Of a DNA stretch of 64,000 bases, positions 1 through 7,334 are shown one piece after another (position 1 is the stretch's first letter; every line of letters begins with the position of its first letter). Both the position numbers and the translations under genes were made by a program. The notes below the pieces were generated by a model. The model was not told the DNA's origin. It did no database searches and was given only the letters and a program-made list of their open reading frames with translations. Source of the DNA: Ilyomonas sp964249755 (GTDB lineage Bacteria > Bacteroidota > Bacteroidia > Chitinophagales > Chitinophagaceae); contig CAXUDB010000006.1 of the NCBI GenBank assembly GCA_964249755.1, positions 1-64,000 on the forward strand. The letters run 5' to 3'.

Positions 1-243
1 AGGGATGCGGTAATGTCCAAACCATTTTAAACACAATAAAGTACAGAACAGCATTGCCAGGTTAATGTAAAAACCAGCCACCGGCTTATCCAGGTATAGA
101 AGGAAAAGCGGGAAGAAAGACATCAGCACAATACCAACCGGTATGGAACTAGCGATGTTATAAAACTCATCATACTTCGGATGCGCTTTGTTGCTGCGGA
201 CATCAGCTGGCAGAAAGTATTCAAAGATGGTACGTAAACTCAT
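1..243 (-). CDS. Membrane protein, N-terminal part only (cut by window start)
   Basis: An ATG at 241-243 on the minus strand opens a frame of 81 codons that runs off the window edge without a stop. The protein starts MSLRTIFEYFLPADVRSN and has two hydrophobic stretches, at about residues 33-51 and 56-74, separated by a short charged turn (YLDKP), so it looks like the beginning of a multi-pass membrane domain. Such short-loop N-termini occur on Bacteroidota sensor histidine kinases and other signalling proteins, but the catalytic part is outside the window, so the function cannot be named. Only the existence of the coding start is well supported. Confidence 0.6.
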   Translation of the reverse strand, partial: MSLRTIFEYFLPADVRSNKAHPKYDEFYNIASSIPVGIVLMSFFPLFLLYLDKPVAGFYINLAMLFCTLLCLKWFGHYRIP

Positions 244-357
244 AATGTAAAAGAGTGATTGAATGCTTCATTGGCAAAACTGTCAGTTTGTTTACAGCAC
301 GGCTTGTTGACAAACCATCCATAAATCGCCGCCTGCTGTTGGCGCAAGCGGTTATCC

Positions 358-401
358 TGTTTATGTAACTAAATGAACATGTTTATGTAACTAAATGAAC
401 A
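358..401. repeat. 22-bp perfect tandem duplication
   Basis: The 22-bp unit beginning TGTTTATGTAACTAAATG occurs twice head to tail with no mismatch (358-379 and 380-401). It lies in the 366-bp gap between the truncated membrane protein gene on the minus strand and the T9SS gene on the plus strand, about 115 bp upstream of the former. It may be a duplicated promoter or operator segment, or simply replication slippage. I see no gene in the rest of 244-609. Confidence 0.85.
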
Positions 402-609
402 GTTATATCAGGCGCATAAAAGTAGAGCGCAAACTTTTCTTTTTGTCTGCGATGATAAAAATTCACCCGGTTCGGGGGATTGTCAAACATTGTATGCAAT
501 GGTAATTTTGCTATGTTAACTGGGATGAAATAATTGTTCCGCATTTCTTCCTCCCAAAGAAGTGTATAGTTACTTTTCAATAGTTCACGTCAGAATAATT
601 AAATAACAG

Positions 610-1719
610 ATGAAAAAGTTTTTACTCATTGCTATATTTATTATATCCTGCACCTGTTCTTTCGCTAACATCCAACAGGGCAACTGGCGCTGGCGAAAAG
701 ATTATGGCCCTGAACATCTGGATGCGCCACAAGGCGCCAATCAGGATATTCCCATCACCATTACGTCAGCCGACAGTGCCATCAGATTACGGATAGAATT
801 TTCCACTTCGGATGATGGTGGTGTACCCATTGAAAACAATTTGTATTATTTTATTGATACCATTGGTGGGCAAAGCATCAGGATTGACGCTACTGACACC
901 AGCCATGCGTTTGTTTTGGGCACGCTAGACTCTGAGTCGTCATCTGAACAAACAACAGAGCAGTTAATACATGCTTACGGATACGGAGGTTTCGTACCGG
1001 GATTAATTATGGATGCGGCATCTTCCCCCACAACACGGACCTTATCTCGTGCCAGTACTGAATATGAATGGATACTAAGGCCTACTAAAAATATAAAACC
1101 CAGATATCGCTATGTATTTTTCTCAGGAAATAATACGACACTCTCTTCTAATTCCCCATCACTCACGGTAGCGGGTGTGCTGCCTGTCACTTTCCTCTCC
1201 TTCACTGTACAAAACGAAAATGGGAAAGCCCTCATTCGCTGGGCAACCGCCAATGAGCAGAATGCCGACCGGTTTGAGGTATGGCGCAGCGGGGATGGCA
1301 GCAACTGGACGCTGTTATCAACTACAAAAGCTATTAATAACACCGGCTCCGGCAGCTACCAGGTTTATGATGATGCGCCTCTGCCCGGAAAGAGTTATTA
1401 CAAAGTAAAGCAGTACAATAAAGATGGTTCTGCCACCAACACTTCTGTACAAATTTTACTAAGAGACGCATTACAAGCTGTTCAGGTGTTGGTGTATCCC
1501 AATCCTTTTGCCGGCAGCGTACTTGTTCAGATACCCTCACAAACGAGTGCTGTAAAAAGTACAATCAAAGTCATCGACCTGCAGGGAAGAGTATGGCTGA
1601 CAGAAAGCGCGGTAACCGGTTCTGTCCAAATTGGTAGCACCTTACCAAAGGGCATCTACCGGTTGCAGGTATGGCAGAATAAAACACTTGTTTACCACAC
1701 CACTCTTCTCAAGCAATAA
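610..1719 (+). CDS. Secreted protein with type IX secretion (T9SS) C-terminal domain
   Basis: This 369-residue protein has a signal peptide (residues 1-19, MKKFLLIAIFIISCTCSFA) and a central unassigned region. A fibronectin-III-like segment follows at about 195-285 (LPVTFLSFTVQNENGKALIRW and FEVWRSGDGSNW). The last 75 residues have the pattern of a type A T9SS sorting domain: the VYPNPF motif, a DLQGRV turn, PKGIYRLQVW and a final basic LLKQ. Proteins of this type cross the outer membrane by T9SS and are attached or released; the passenger function is unknown. The C-terminal domain closely matches that of the gene at 2371-3828, so both are likely cargo of one machine. The ATG is preceded by an A-rich leader (AAATAACAG). 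Confidence 0.85.
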   Translation: MKKFLLIAIFIISCTCSFANIQQGNWRWRKDYGPEHLDAPQGANQDIPITITSADSAIRLRIEFSTSDDGGVPIENNLYYFIDTIGGQSIRIDATDTSHAFVLGTLDSESSSEQTTEQLIHAYGYGGFVPGLIMDAASSPTTRTLSRASTEYEWILRPTKNIKPRYRYVFFSGNNTTLSSNSPSLTVAGVLPVTFLSFTVQNENGKALIRWATANEQNADRFEVWRSGDGSNWTLLSTTKAINNTGSGSYQVYDDAPLPGKSYYKVKQYNKDGSATNTSVQILLRDALQAVQVLVYPNPFAGSVLVQIPSQTSAVKSTIKVIDLQGRVWLTESAVTGSVQIGSTLPKGIYRLQVWQNKTLVYHTTLLKQ

Positions 1720-1783
1720 TACAAAAAACTCATCCTTTTGTCTCACATAGAATCATCATTTATCATCATCTAAAAAAAACAAC

Positions 1784-2239
1784 ATGAAAAAGACAGGTCA
1801 ACTGAGTTTGTTAATGCTAATTGTATTCGCAGCATTTACCACTTCCTTATCGGCGCAGAATATTCAAAAGGAAGTGCTAAGCCTTACGAAAAAATATGAA
1901 CAGGCTTACAACAAAAAGGATTCTAAATCACTGCAAGCCATGTACACAAAAGAGGCAATAAGAACCAACGCTGATGGTAAAGTTGAAAATGGCAATGATG
2001 CCATAGGGGCGGCATTAGCGGAAGAATTTAAAAACCTGGATGTGACAACAATAACGATAACTGCAGGTAAAACACAACCTGCGGCAGATGGTACCGTTAC
2101 TGCAACAGGCAGCTATCACATAAAAGGGAAATCGAAGCAAAGCGGTGAGTCCTTTGATGCAAAAGGCACTTACACCAATACGCTGGTCAAGGAAGGCAAA
2201 CAATGGAAGATTGTAAAGAGTGTCCTGACCGCCATGTAA
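1784..2239 (+). CDS. Secreted NTF2-like (SnoaL/DUF4440-type) protein
   Basis: A protein of 151 residues with a clear signal peptide ending near SLSAQ (residue 25). The mature part starts with a helix KEVLSLTKKYEQAYNKKDSKSLQAMYTKEA, the usual opening of NTF2/SnoaL-like domains, followed by alternating strands and a terminal WKIVKSVL. Such domains form cone-shaped pockets and serve as enzymes or binding proteins, so no specific reaction can be assigned. The gene lies 64 bp after the T9SS gene and 131 bp before the next one on the same strand, possibly one transcript. The ATG follows an A-rich leader (AAAAAAACAAC). Confidence 0.75.
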   Translation: MKKTGQLSLLMLIVFAAFTTSLSAQNIQKEVLSLTKKYEQAYNKKDSKSLQAMYTKEAIRTNADGKVENGNDAIGAALAEEFKNLDVTTITITAGKTQPAADGTVTATGSYHIKGKSKQSGESFDAKGTYTNTLVKEGKQWKIVKSVLTAM

Positions 2240-2370
2240 TGCCGTATAGAAAAGTTTAAAAGAAGGCGTTATAACACATTCTCTGCTAATCAGCACCAGT
2301 AGCGTTTATACATTAAAACAAGCGATTTCTATACGTAACCAACCGGCTTCTTTTAATTAATACTCTTCTT

Positions 2371-3828
2371 ATGCGTACCCCAAAAATCATTTTCTCGCTC
2401 TGTATTATAGGCATGGTTAGTTTGTCCAGCCATGCGCTGGCACAATGCGAAGTATATAACAATGCTGAAGCGGCAAACCCCCTGTATGCTGCCTCTCCCG
2501 CTCCGCAAAACATTACCGGACTTCAGTTTGTAGATATCGACCACGATGGCGACCAGGATTGCTACCTGGTAGAAAATCAAAGTTCTGCTATGATACTTTA
2601 CCGGAATGTGGGCACGGCGCAACGACCCAAATTTGTACGGACTGATTCTACCGGTTTTGAAAATGCGCCTGTATATCCCGGCGGCGGTGCCTGGGCATTT
2701 GCCGATGTTGACGGCGACGGAAAAGATGAGTTCCTCATCGGCGGTTCAGAATCCGGCGACCGGAAAACCTATCATTTTATCACGATTTATAAAAACCAGG
2801 GCACCTTGCTGAATCCTGACTATTACGATACCGGCGGACGATTCCTGGGTATTTATAACAGCAGCGATTTTACAAGAGGCTTTCTGCAGTTTGTGTTTGA
2901 AGATGTGGATGGAGATGGTGATAAAGACTTCCAGTATGTATCCACTCCGGGCGATTTCACCATCAAAAATGACATCTATCTTAATGCCGGTTCTGATACG
3001 TCTCCTGCCTGGCAACTTTATCAAAACGTTGCCTATGAACAGGCAGACTTATTGGGTATGAGATATCGCACCTACTATGATTTTGATAATGATGGATTGC
3101 CCGACTGCCTGCACACGGATGGAGTGAGTCAGTATGCTTTCTACCACAATGTTGGTTCACAGCAGGCGCCTTCTTTTTATTGGGATTTAACCGATATATT
3201 GCCTGCCTTCGATGGTGTTTCAGCTTACCTCGTTACCGATTTGAATGCCGATGGTGCACCGGATGTTTTTAATTATAAGGGTCAGTTTGCCACCGTGGTA
3301 CCCGTACCGGTGATCGTTAAAAGCATCGTAGCTGTGAAGAACAGAAGTGTTGTAAAACTTTCCTCTGCAACCACAACGGAAGGCTACCACTATGGCTGGG
3401 AATACAACGGTCAAAAAGTGTCGGGCTACAACAAACCATTTATATACGCCCTCAAGAAAGGCAATTATGTGCTGACCATCCGGAACACCTGCGGCGAAGG
3501 CGTTTCACTGCCATACCTGGTAAGTTCAGATACCATGGCCGCTAATGCGGATAAATGGGGCGATAACCTTCTTTCTCTGGAAACACCTGCGGCTGTAAAG
3601 CTGTATCCGAATCCCTTTACAGAAAGCGTTGTGTTGCAGTTGTCACAAACAGTAGCTGATACAAAAAGCACTGTTGTCATCACCGACCTTGCGGGCAGAC
3701 AACTGCTGAGTCAAACGGTATCGGGAAAAACAGTAAGAATCGGCAGCAATCTTTCAAAAGGAATCTATGTATTACAGGTATGGCAGAATGGCAAACTGAT
3801 CTATCATGATAAGCTGCTGAAACAATAA
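2371..3828 (+). CDS. Secreted FG-GAP/VCBS repeat protein with T9SS sorting domain
   Basis: The 485-residue product has a signal peptide (cut near SHALAQ, residue 25). Several FG-GAP/VCBS calcium-loop motifs follow in the first 300 residues: FVDIDHDGDQDCYLV, FADVDGDGKDEFLIG, FEDVDGDGDKDFQYV, and weaker copies in DFDNDGLPDCL and DLNADGAPDVF. This pattern is typical of beta-propeller adhesins and surface proteins. The end carries a T9SS type A domain (LYPNPFTESVVLQL, DLAGRQLL, SKGIYVLQVWQNGKLIYH, LLKQ) that matches the domain of the gene at 610-1719 at many positions, which suggests duplication of the sorting module. The ligand is unknown. A strong hairpin follows the stop. Confidence 0.88.
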   Translation: MRTPKIIFSLCIIGMVSLSSHALAQCEVYNNAEAANPLYAASPAPQNITGLQFVDIDHDGDQDCYLVENQSSAMILYRNVGTAQRPKFVRTDSTGFENAPVYPGGGAWAFADVDGDGKDEFLIGGSESGDRKTYHFITIYKNQGTLLNPDYYDTGGRFLGIYNSSDFTRGFLQFVFEDVDGDGDKDFQYVSTPGDFTIKNDIYLNAGSDTSPAWQLYQNVAYEQADLLGMRYRTYYDFDNDGLPDCLHTDGVSQYAFYHNVGSQQAPSFYWDLTDILPAFDGVSAYLVTDLNADGAPDVFNYKGQFATVVPVPVIVKSIVAVKNRSVVKLSSATTTEGYHYGWEYNGQKVSGYNKPFIYALKKGNYVLTIRNTCGEGVSLPYLVSSDTMAANADKWGDNLLSLETPAAVKLYPNPFTESVVLQLSQTVADTKSTVVITDLAGRQLLSQTVSGKTVRIGSNLSKGIYVLQVWQNGKLIYHDKLLKQ

Positions 3829-3860
3829 ACGAAGATTGCATTGAAATAACTTAGACCCTT

Positions 3861-3905
3861 ATACCCATAAGGGCGCTGATTCATATCAGCCGCTTTTATG
3901 GGTAT
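3861..3905. terminator. Hairpin terminator after the T9SS gene
   Basis: Arms of about 20 bp beginning ATACCCATAA and ending TTATGGGTAT pair almost completely around a short loop, 32 bp after the stop of the FG-GAP gene. The right arm runs into TCTTAATT on the plus strand. The symmetry would let it act in both directions. Confidence 0.65.
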
Positions 3906-4096
3906 CTTAATTCAATATACAGGTTGGTTTATTTCCCCATCCTGGCGCACGCATCTCGCTTGTGCCTTCTTTCCAAACGTCGCAAGGATGCATTAAATCC
4001 ATGTTGGCGAAATAGGCAGCACAAAGAACTGGGTGAACATTGATAACCATAGCTGTTTGAAACACGTTATTCATACTAAAACGAAAGCCAGTATCC

Positions 4097-4211
4097 GTCA
4101 CTGCGAGGTACGAAGCAGTTTGTGAACTTTCGTTTGAAGCTGTTCATAAGTAGTAAAGAATCTTGATTAATATAGGATAGAATACTTCGCAAAGCTCGCC
4201 GCAATGGCAGC
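4097..4211. repeat. Degenerate inverted repeat of the TGCGAGG...CGAAGC type
   Basis: The left arm at 4097-4119 (CACTGCGAGGTACGAAGCA) and the right arm at 4180-4211, read on the other strand (GCCATTGCGGCGAGCTTTGC), are degenerate inverted copies. They resemble intergenic palindromes built on TCATTGCGAGGAACGAAGCAA that are scattered through many bacterial genomes. It lies in the gap 3906-4254, which has no convincing gene. It may be a decayed non-autonomous repetitive element. Confidence 0.4.
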
Positions 4212-4254
4212 TTCTTGTATTTTGTACACCTGTGCATTTATAGCCTCGCCTTAC

Positions 4255-4977
4255 CTATCCTAAAGTCTTCACCTTCTTCTTCGCATCATAATTCCCTTTC
4301 CCAACCTCCACAATCCGCATTCCTCTGCTTGCCAGCGTTCCCGTTGCTTTTCCATTCTTTCCTGTCATAAAGTGCAAACACACTACGTAATACGCAACTT
4401 TCGATGGCACGGCAAACGAGAGCTTTATCTCACCATCGGTTTCCGCTTTAGGCATCCACTCACTCATCACGCTTACCAATCCATCATCTACTGCCTCTTT
4501 TCCCAACGTCAACAAAAACATCTCGTAGCGATATTCCGTATCTGCACTCTTAATATGCGGATGACTTGTATGCAATATCATCCCGCACATCTTCTTACCC
4601 CACACTACATTCGATACATACGGATACGCATACCGGCTCAAAGGATATGTACTGTTCAGTTCCATTCCCTTCAGTGTCGTCAATAAATCAACAACATCCA
4701 TAGAGGCAGCCTTCCGCATATTACCCAGCATTACCTGCCATAGCATAGCTTCCTTAAAGTGTTCCCCGCAATGCTTCAAAAGGTCATGCACCCGTTTTGC
4801 CGTGTTGTTTATGGCGGCTGTCTTCTTTACATTTTCCTGCAGTACTTTATTAATAGACAGCGGCACTTTGCTTCCCCTGGCAGCTCTGGTATGTTCACCA
4901 TACGCCCGGCTCTTAACCGTTACCTCTTTATGTGGCAACAATGTCTTCTTTTGAGCCGCTTTTTTCTTTGCCATCAT
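4255..4977 (-). CDS. Conserved basic protein of unknown function
   Basis: A 240-residue soluble protein with a Lys/Ala-rich N-terminus (MMAKKKAAQKKTLLPHKEVTV), no signal peptide and no membrane segment. A helical region at about residues 40-110 contains KHCGEHFKEAMLWQVMLGNMRKA. The second half looks beta-rich (FLLTLGKEAVDDG, IKLSFAVPSKVAYYVVCLHF). I do not recognise a named domain, although the architecture (basic head, then RAYGEHTRAARG) seems to belong to a family that recurs in Chitinophagaceae genomes. It sits behind a 55-bp array of 11-bp repeats and next to a decayed gene on the same strand, which suggests a former small operon. A nucleic-acid-binding role is only a guess from its charge. 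Confidence 0.7.
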   Translation of the reverse strand: MMAKKKAAQKKTLLPHKEVTVKSRAYGEHTRAARGSKVPLSINKVLQENVKKTAAINNTAKRVHDLLKHCGEHFKEAMLWQVMLGNMRKAASMDVVDLLTTLKGMELNSTYPLSRYAYPYVSNVVWGKKMCGMILHTSHPHIKSADTEYRYEMFLLTLGKEAVDDGLVSVMSEWMPKAETDGEIKLSFAVPSKVAYYVVCLHFMTGKNGKATGTLASRGMRIVEVGKGNYDAKKKVKTLG

Positions 4978-5067
4978 TTACTTGTTTATTATCTTACACC
5001 AGTAATAAAACAACAGCTATTCAGCCCCCTTCAAAAAGCCCCAAACCTTACACAACAACACATTTAC

Positions 5068-5122
5068 CAGAGACATCATAGAGACCTTACAGGGACAATA
5101 CAGAGACCTTATAGAGACATAA
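5068..5122 (-). repeat. Five tandem 11-bp repeats upstream of the 4255-4977 gene
   Basis: Read on the minus strand, five contiguous 11-bp units are TTATGTCTCTA, TAAGGTCTCTG, TATTGTCCCTG, TAAGGTCTCTA and TGATGTCTCTG. The core GTCTCT is kept in four of five. The period is close to one helical turn, so all cores would face one side of the DNA. The array begins about 90 bp upstream of the start of the unknown gene at 4977, so an operator array or cooperative binding platform is plausible. The remaining sequence between 4978 and 5306 shows no gene. Confidence 0.8.
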
Positions 5123-5306
5123 AGTCGTACCAAATATACCCTAAATAAGCACCTAACCATATCAAAAGCCCCGGTACGCCACAACAAACCCTGCTTTCTT
5201 ACCTGACTCACCGTAGCGTATCATAAACAAGAAGGCAGCTCACACTGCAATTATGATTTTATCTGCGCAAGTCTTCTAAAGTAGCGTTCAACTACTTTTC
5301 ATACAT

Positions 5307-5338
5307 AAAAAAAGCCTCACACTGTATGCAAGGCTTTT
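5307..5338 (-). terminator. Rho-independent terminator for the decayed gene at 5361-6010
   Basis: On the minus strand an AAAGCCT / AGGCTTT stem with extra inner pairs is followed by a run of seven T. It lies 22 bp after the reconstructed stop codon of the neighbouring pseudogene. Confidence 0.7.
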
Positions 5339-5360
5339 AATAAGCCAAATAAACCTATCT

Positions 5361-6010
5361 TTAAAGTAGTCTGATCCACTCAGTAAAATAAAACCTGACT
5401 CAACCACCAATAACCGCGTGGTGCCCATCACTTCTTTTCTATCGTTCAACAAACTCACCCGATAATTCCCGCGTGGCAAGGGGTTTAGTTTTACCGGTAT
5501 GGTACTAATTGCCTTTCTCGAATTGCCCTGCAGTTTGTTATAGCATTACATTCAAATTCATGCATCGTCTTCACCGAAGCCGTCATCGCTTTCTCTACCT
5601 TTTCCACATCTTTTTTAATGATGCTTAGGTACACCGCTCCCTCGTCTTCCAAAACAGAGCCATCGGAAATCATCCGCTTTAACGACACAATGTCCTCCAT
5701 TCTGGCGTACACCGTATCATGAGTCACCTTATTGGTTTCTAAATAAACTTTAAAGCGCTTGCTAATATCCTTAATTCCTTTCAGCAGGGTGGCGGTTATT
5801 TCTTCGCCTCTCTTCCTTAGTCTGGTATCCACTAAGTTGTCGGGGGGTGCCTTCGGCATATGACTCCCAGTCATTGTCTACTTTCTCTGCGGCTTCTTTC
5901 ACCACATCATGAAAGTAAATAAGAGCTGCTTTGTTCTCTTCTGTTAATGCATGCATATCGCCTAACCGCTTGTGCAGTTGCTCATATGTCTCAATAATCT
6001 CTTTGTTCAT
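5361..6010 (-). pseudogene. Frameshifted gene of unknown function (three probable indels)
   Basis: The reading starts at the ATG at 6010 (MNKEIIETYEQLHKRLGDMH) and changes frame at a run of six G (plus strand 5842-5847). Dropping one base there joins YAEGTP to DNLVDTRLRKRGEE. It changes frame again near 5535, where CNAIT continues as NKLQGNSRKAISTIPVKLNP, and the third segment contains LPRGNYRVSLLNDRKEVMGT. A further one-base change near 5385 would end the protein as TEWIRLL at a TAA at 5361-5363, just before a terminator. The reconstructed product is about 215 residues: a helical, probably coiled-coil N-terminal part and a C-terminal beta module. The shifts could be real decay or sequencing errors. 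The function is not recognised. Confidence 0.65.
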
Positions 6011-6180
6011 ATCACTACAATATTACACATCACTTTTAATTTGGCGAAGTGTATGGCAGACAGATTATGGCTGCGGTCTCCCCTACGGCGTGGCGGTTTG
6101 ATCATCGGTAAGACTTCCTGCCCGGTCACCTGATATCCACGCGGTATAGAAAGGTCCTCTTCCTCAATGTCACTGCTGAT
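6007..6180 (-). pseudogene. C-terminal remnant of a gene upstream of the frameshifted gene
   Basis: An open minus-strand frame without any start codon reads SSDIEEEDLSIPRGYQVTG, then a basic PPRRRGDRSHNLSAIHF, and ends in a TGA that overlaps the ATG of the next gene (ATGA junction at 6007-6010). The overlap is typical of translationally coupled operon genes, so this looks like the tail of a lost partner gene. A stop at 6181-6183 and the following sequence show no further coding match. The stretch 6184-6404 holds nothing I can assign. Confidence 0.35.
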
Positions 6181-6404
6181 TTATATTAACTAAGCAACTT
6201 AACTGTCCGGCATATTCAACACACCTCAATTCGTATGTAAAGTGAAATGGATGAATTAAGTTAGATGACAGGTGTGCCTAAATCGCTAAAGCACATGATT
6301 TGAAATCGGAGCTTGACTTATTAATTCCTAAGAATGAAGGTTATATCTTTCAAGAACAATGAAAAAACGAAAGCATCCTTTTCAAGCGGCGTGGCTTGGC
6401 TGCA

Positions 6405-6530
6405 AAGAAGCAACGGAATAAAAGAAGGCTTTGTGCGCTGGCTTTGTGTTTATGCCGGAATTTCTTTGCAGACAAAAGAAGAGGGCTGTGGTAGCCGCCT
6501 AAGTTTGCTGCCTTTTTATTTATTATTTCA
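6405..6530. repeat. Dispersed repeat, copy 1 (partner at 52655-52790)
   Basis: About 110 bp matches a second place in the window over its whole length with small gaps. Shared blocks include ACGGAATAAA, TGTGTTTATGCCGGAAT, AGACAAAA/TGACAAAA, AGAGGGCTG, GTAGCCG and a T-rich end. Both copies lie at the 3' end of a minus-strand gene. The plus-strand open frame through this copy (6334-6534) has no counterpart frame in the partner, so I read it as non-coding. Confidence 0.75.
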
Positions 6531-6891
6531 GTAACTCCCATTTTTCTAAAAATTCACCTTCGCTATCTTCAAAAATTCGCATTATAGAGTCATTATGAGG
6601 TTGCCCCTTTCTACCTGGACTCTTTAGCCATAGATTATATGAGTTTTTTGCTTTTTCAGCTACGACGATACTTGGTACAATGTAAAAGTCGGGACGTTCT
6701 GTTATTGCTTTGAGACTGACGAATACATAAAAATGCTTGTCATCGAAATATTTTTCAGCCTTGGCATTGAGCATCCATTTAAAGCCCTTTATCTGCTTTG
6801 TTTTTACCTGAATGGCAAATAACTTTTTATTGATTAAATGAGAGGCATGAATATCAATGCTGTCATTATTTCTCAGCGTAATCGAAGCCAT
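6523..6891 (-). pseudogene. N-terminally truncated PD-(D/E)XK nuclease-like protein
   Basis: The 122-residue frame contains NDSIDIHASHL, then FAIQVKTKQIKGFKWMLNAK, then FYVFVSLKAITERPDFYIVPS and a C-terminal WLKSPGRKGQPHNDSIMRIF. The Asp of IDI followed by Q-x-K is the signature of restriction-endonuclease-like folds, and the rest matches a family of small uncharacterised nuclease-like proteins. Those are usually longer, with an N-terminal helix supplying another acidic residue. Here the frame is open only a little further upstream (reading TRLRGF) before a stop, so the N-terminus seems lost. It could still be a short functional protein from the ATG at 6891. A role in DNA restriction or defence would be inferred from the fold only. 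Confidence 0.55.
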
Positions 6892-7282
6892 GAAGCCACG
6901 AAGCCGAGTGACAAACTGGGAGAGTAACTAAGCAGCCAAAGGGCATGGCAGCTAAAAATAAACCATAAAAGAGACATTAAACAAGTGATTTTTACTGGCA
7001 GGGTTTGGCACATCGGCTTGCTGACGGCAGCCGGAGAGAGCTTTTGATGTTTGCCGTTTTGAATGCTTTGCCGGTTTTATTATTTTTATTAAACTTTATA
7101 AATATGAACCTGGCCAACGAGGTTTTTTCAACAGTTTTGTGCTCTATTCTTAGTAGTTTATAGGTAACGAAAGCAAATTCAGACAGGCAAAACGAGATCA
7201 AAGTTTAAGACTTTCTACCTTGCTATTTACAGACGAGTACTGATGTACTACTCCGACTCGTTTTGAGTTAATGCCTAAAGTA

Positions 7283-7312
7283 AACACGGCTACCTGTACA
7301 GGTAGCCGTGTT
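7283..7312 (-). terminator. 30-bp perfect palindrome, probable terminator of the GH18 gene
   Basis: AACACGGCTACCTGT and its exact reverse complement meet without a loop, 23 bp beyond the stop codon of the GH18 gene on the minus strand. The T-tract that follows is weak (GTTTACTTT). Nothing gene-like was found in the rest of 6892-7334. Confidence 0.6.
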
Positions 7313-7334
7313 CGTAATTGTATTATAACCGCGA

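Noticed and set aside
3907..4101. 64-codon minus-strand frame
   Set aside because: It runs into the palindromic repeat and shows no protein-like pattern or family.
5068..5122. Possible CRISPR-like array
   Set aside because: The 11-bp units are contiguous without spacers, and no Cas gene is present, so it is a tandem repeat and not a CRISPR.
6334..6534. 66-codon plus-strand frame
   Set aside because: It overlaps a repeat that is present again at 52655-52790, where the frame is not kept, so it is not coding.
6992..7201. 69-codon minus-strand frame
   Set aside because: Low-information composition (Lys/Phe/Ile) and no neighbour or leader to support it.
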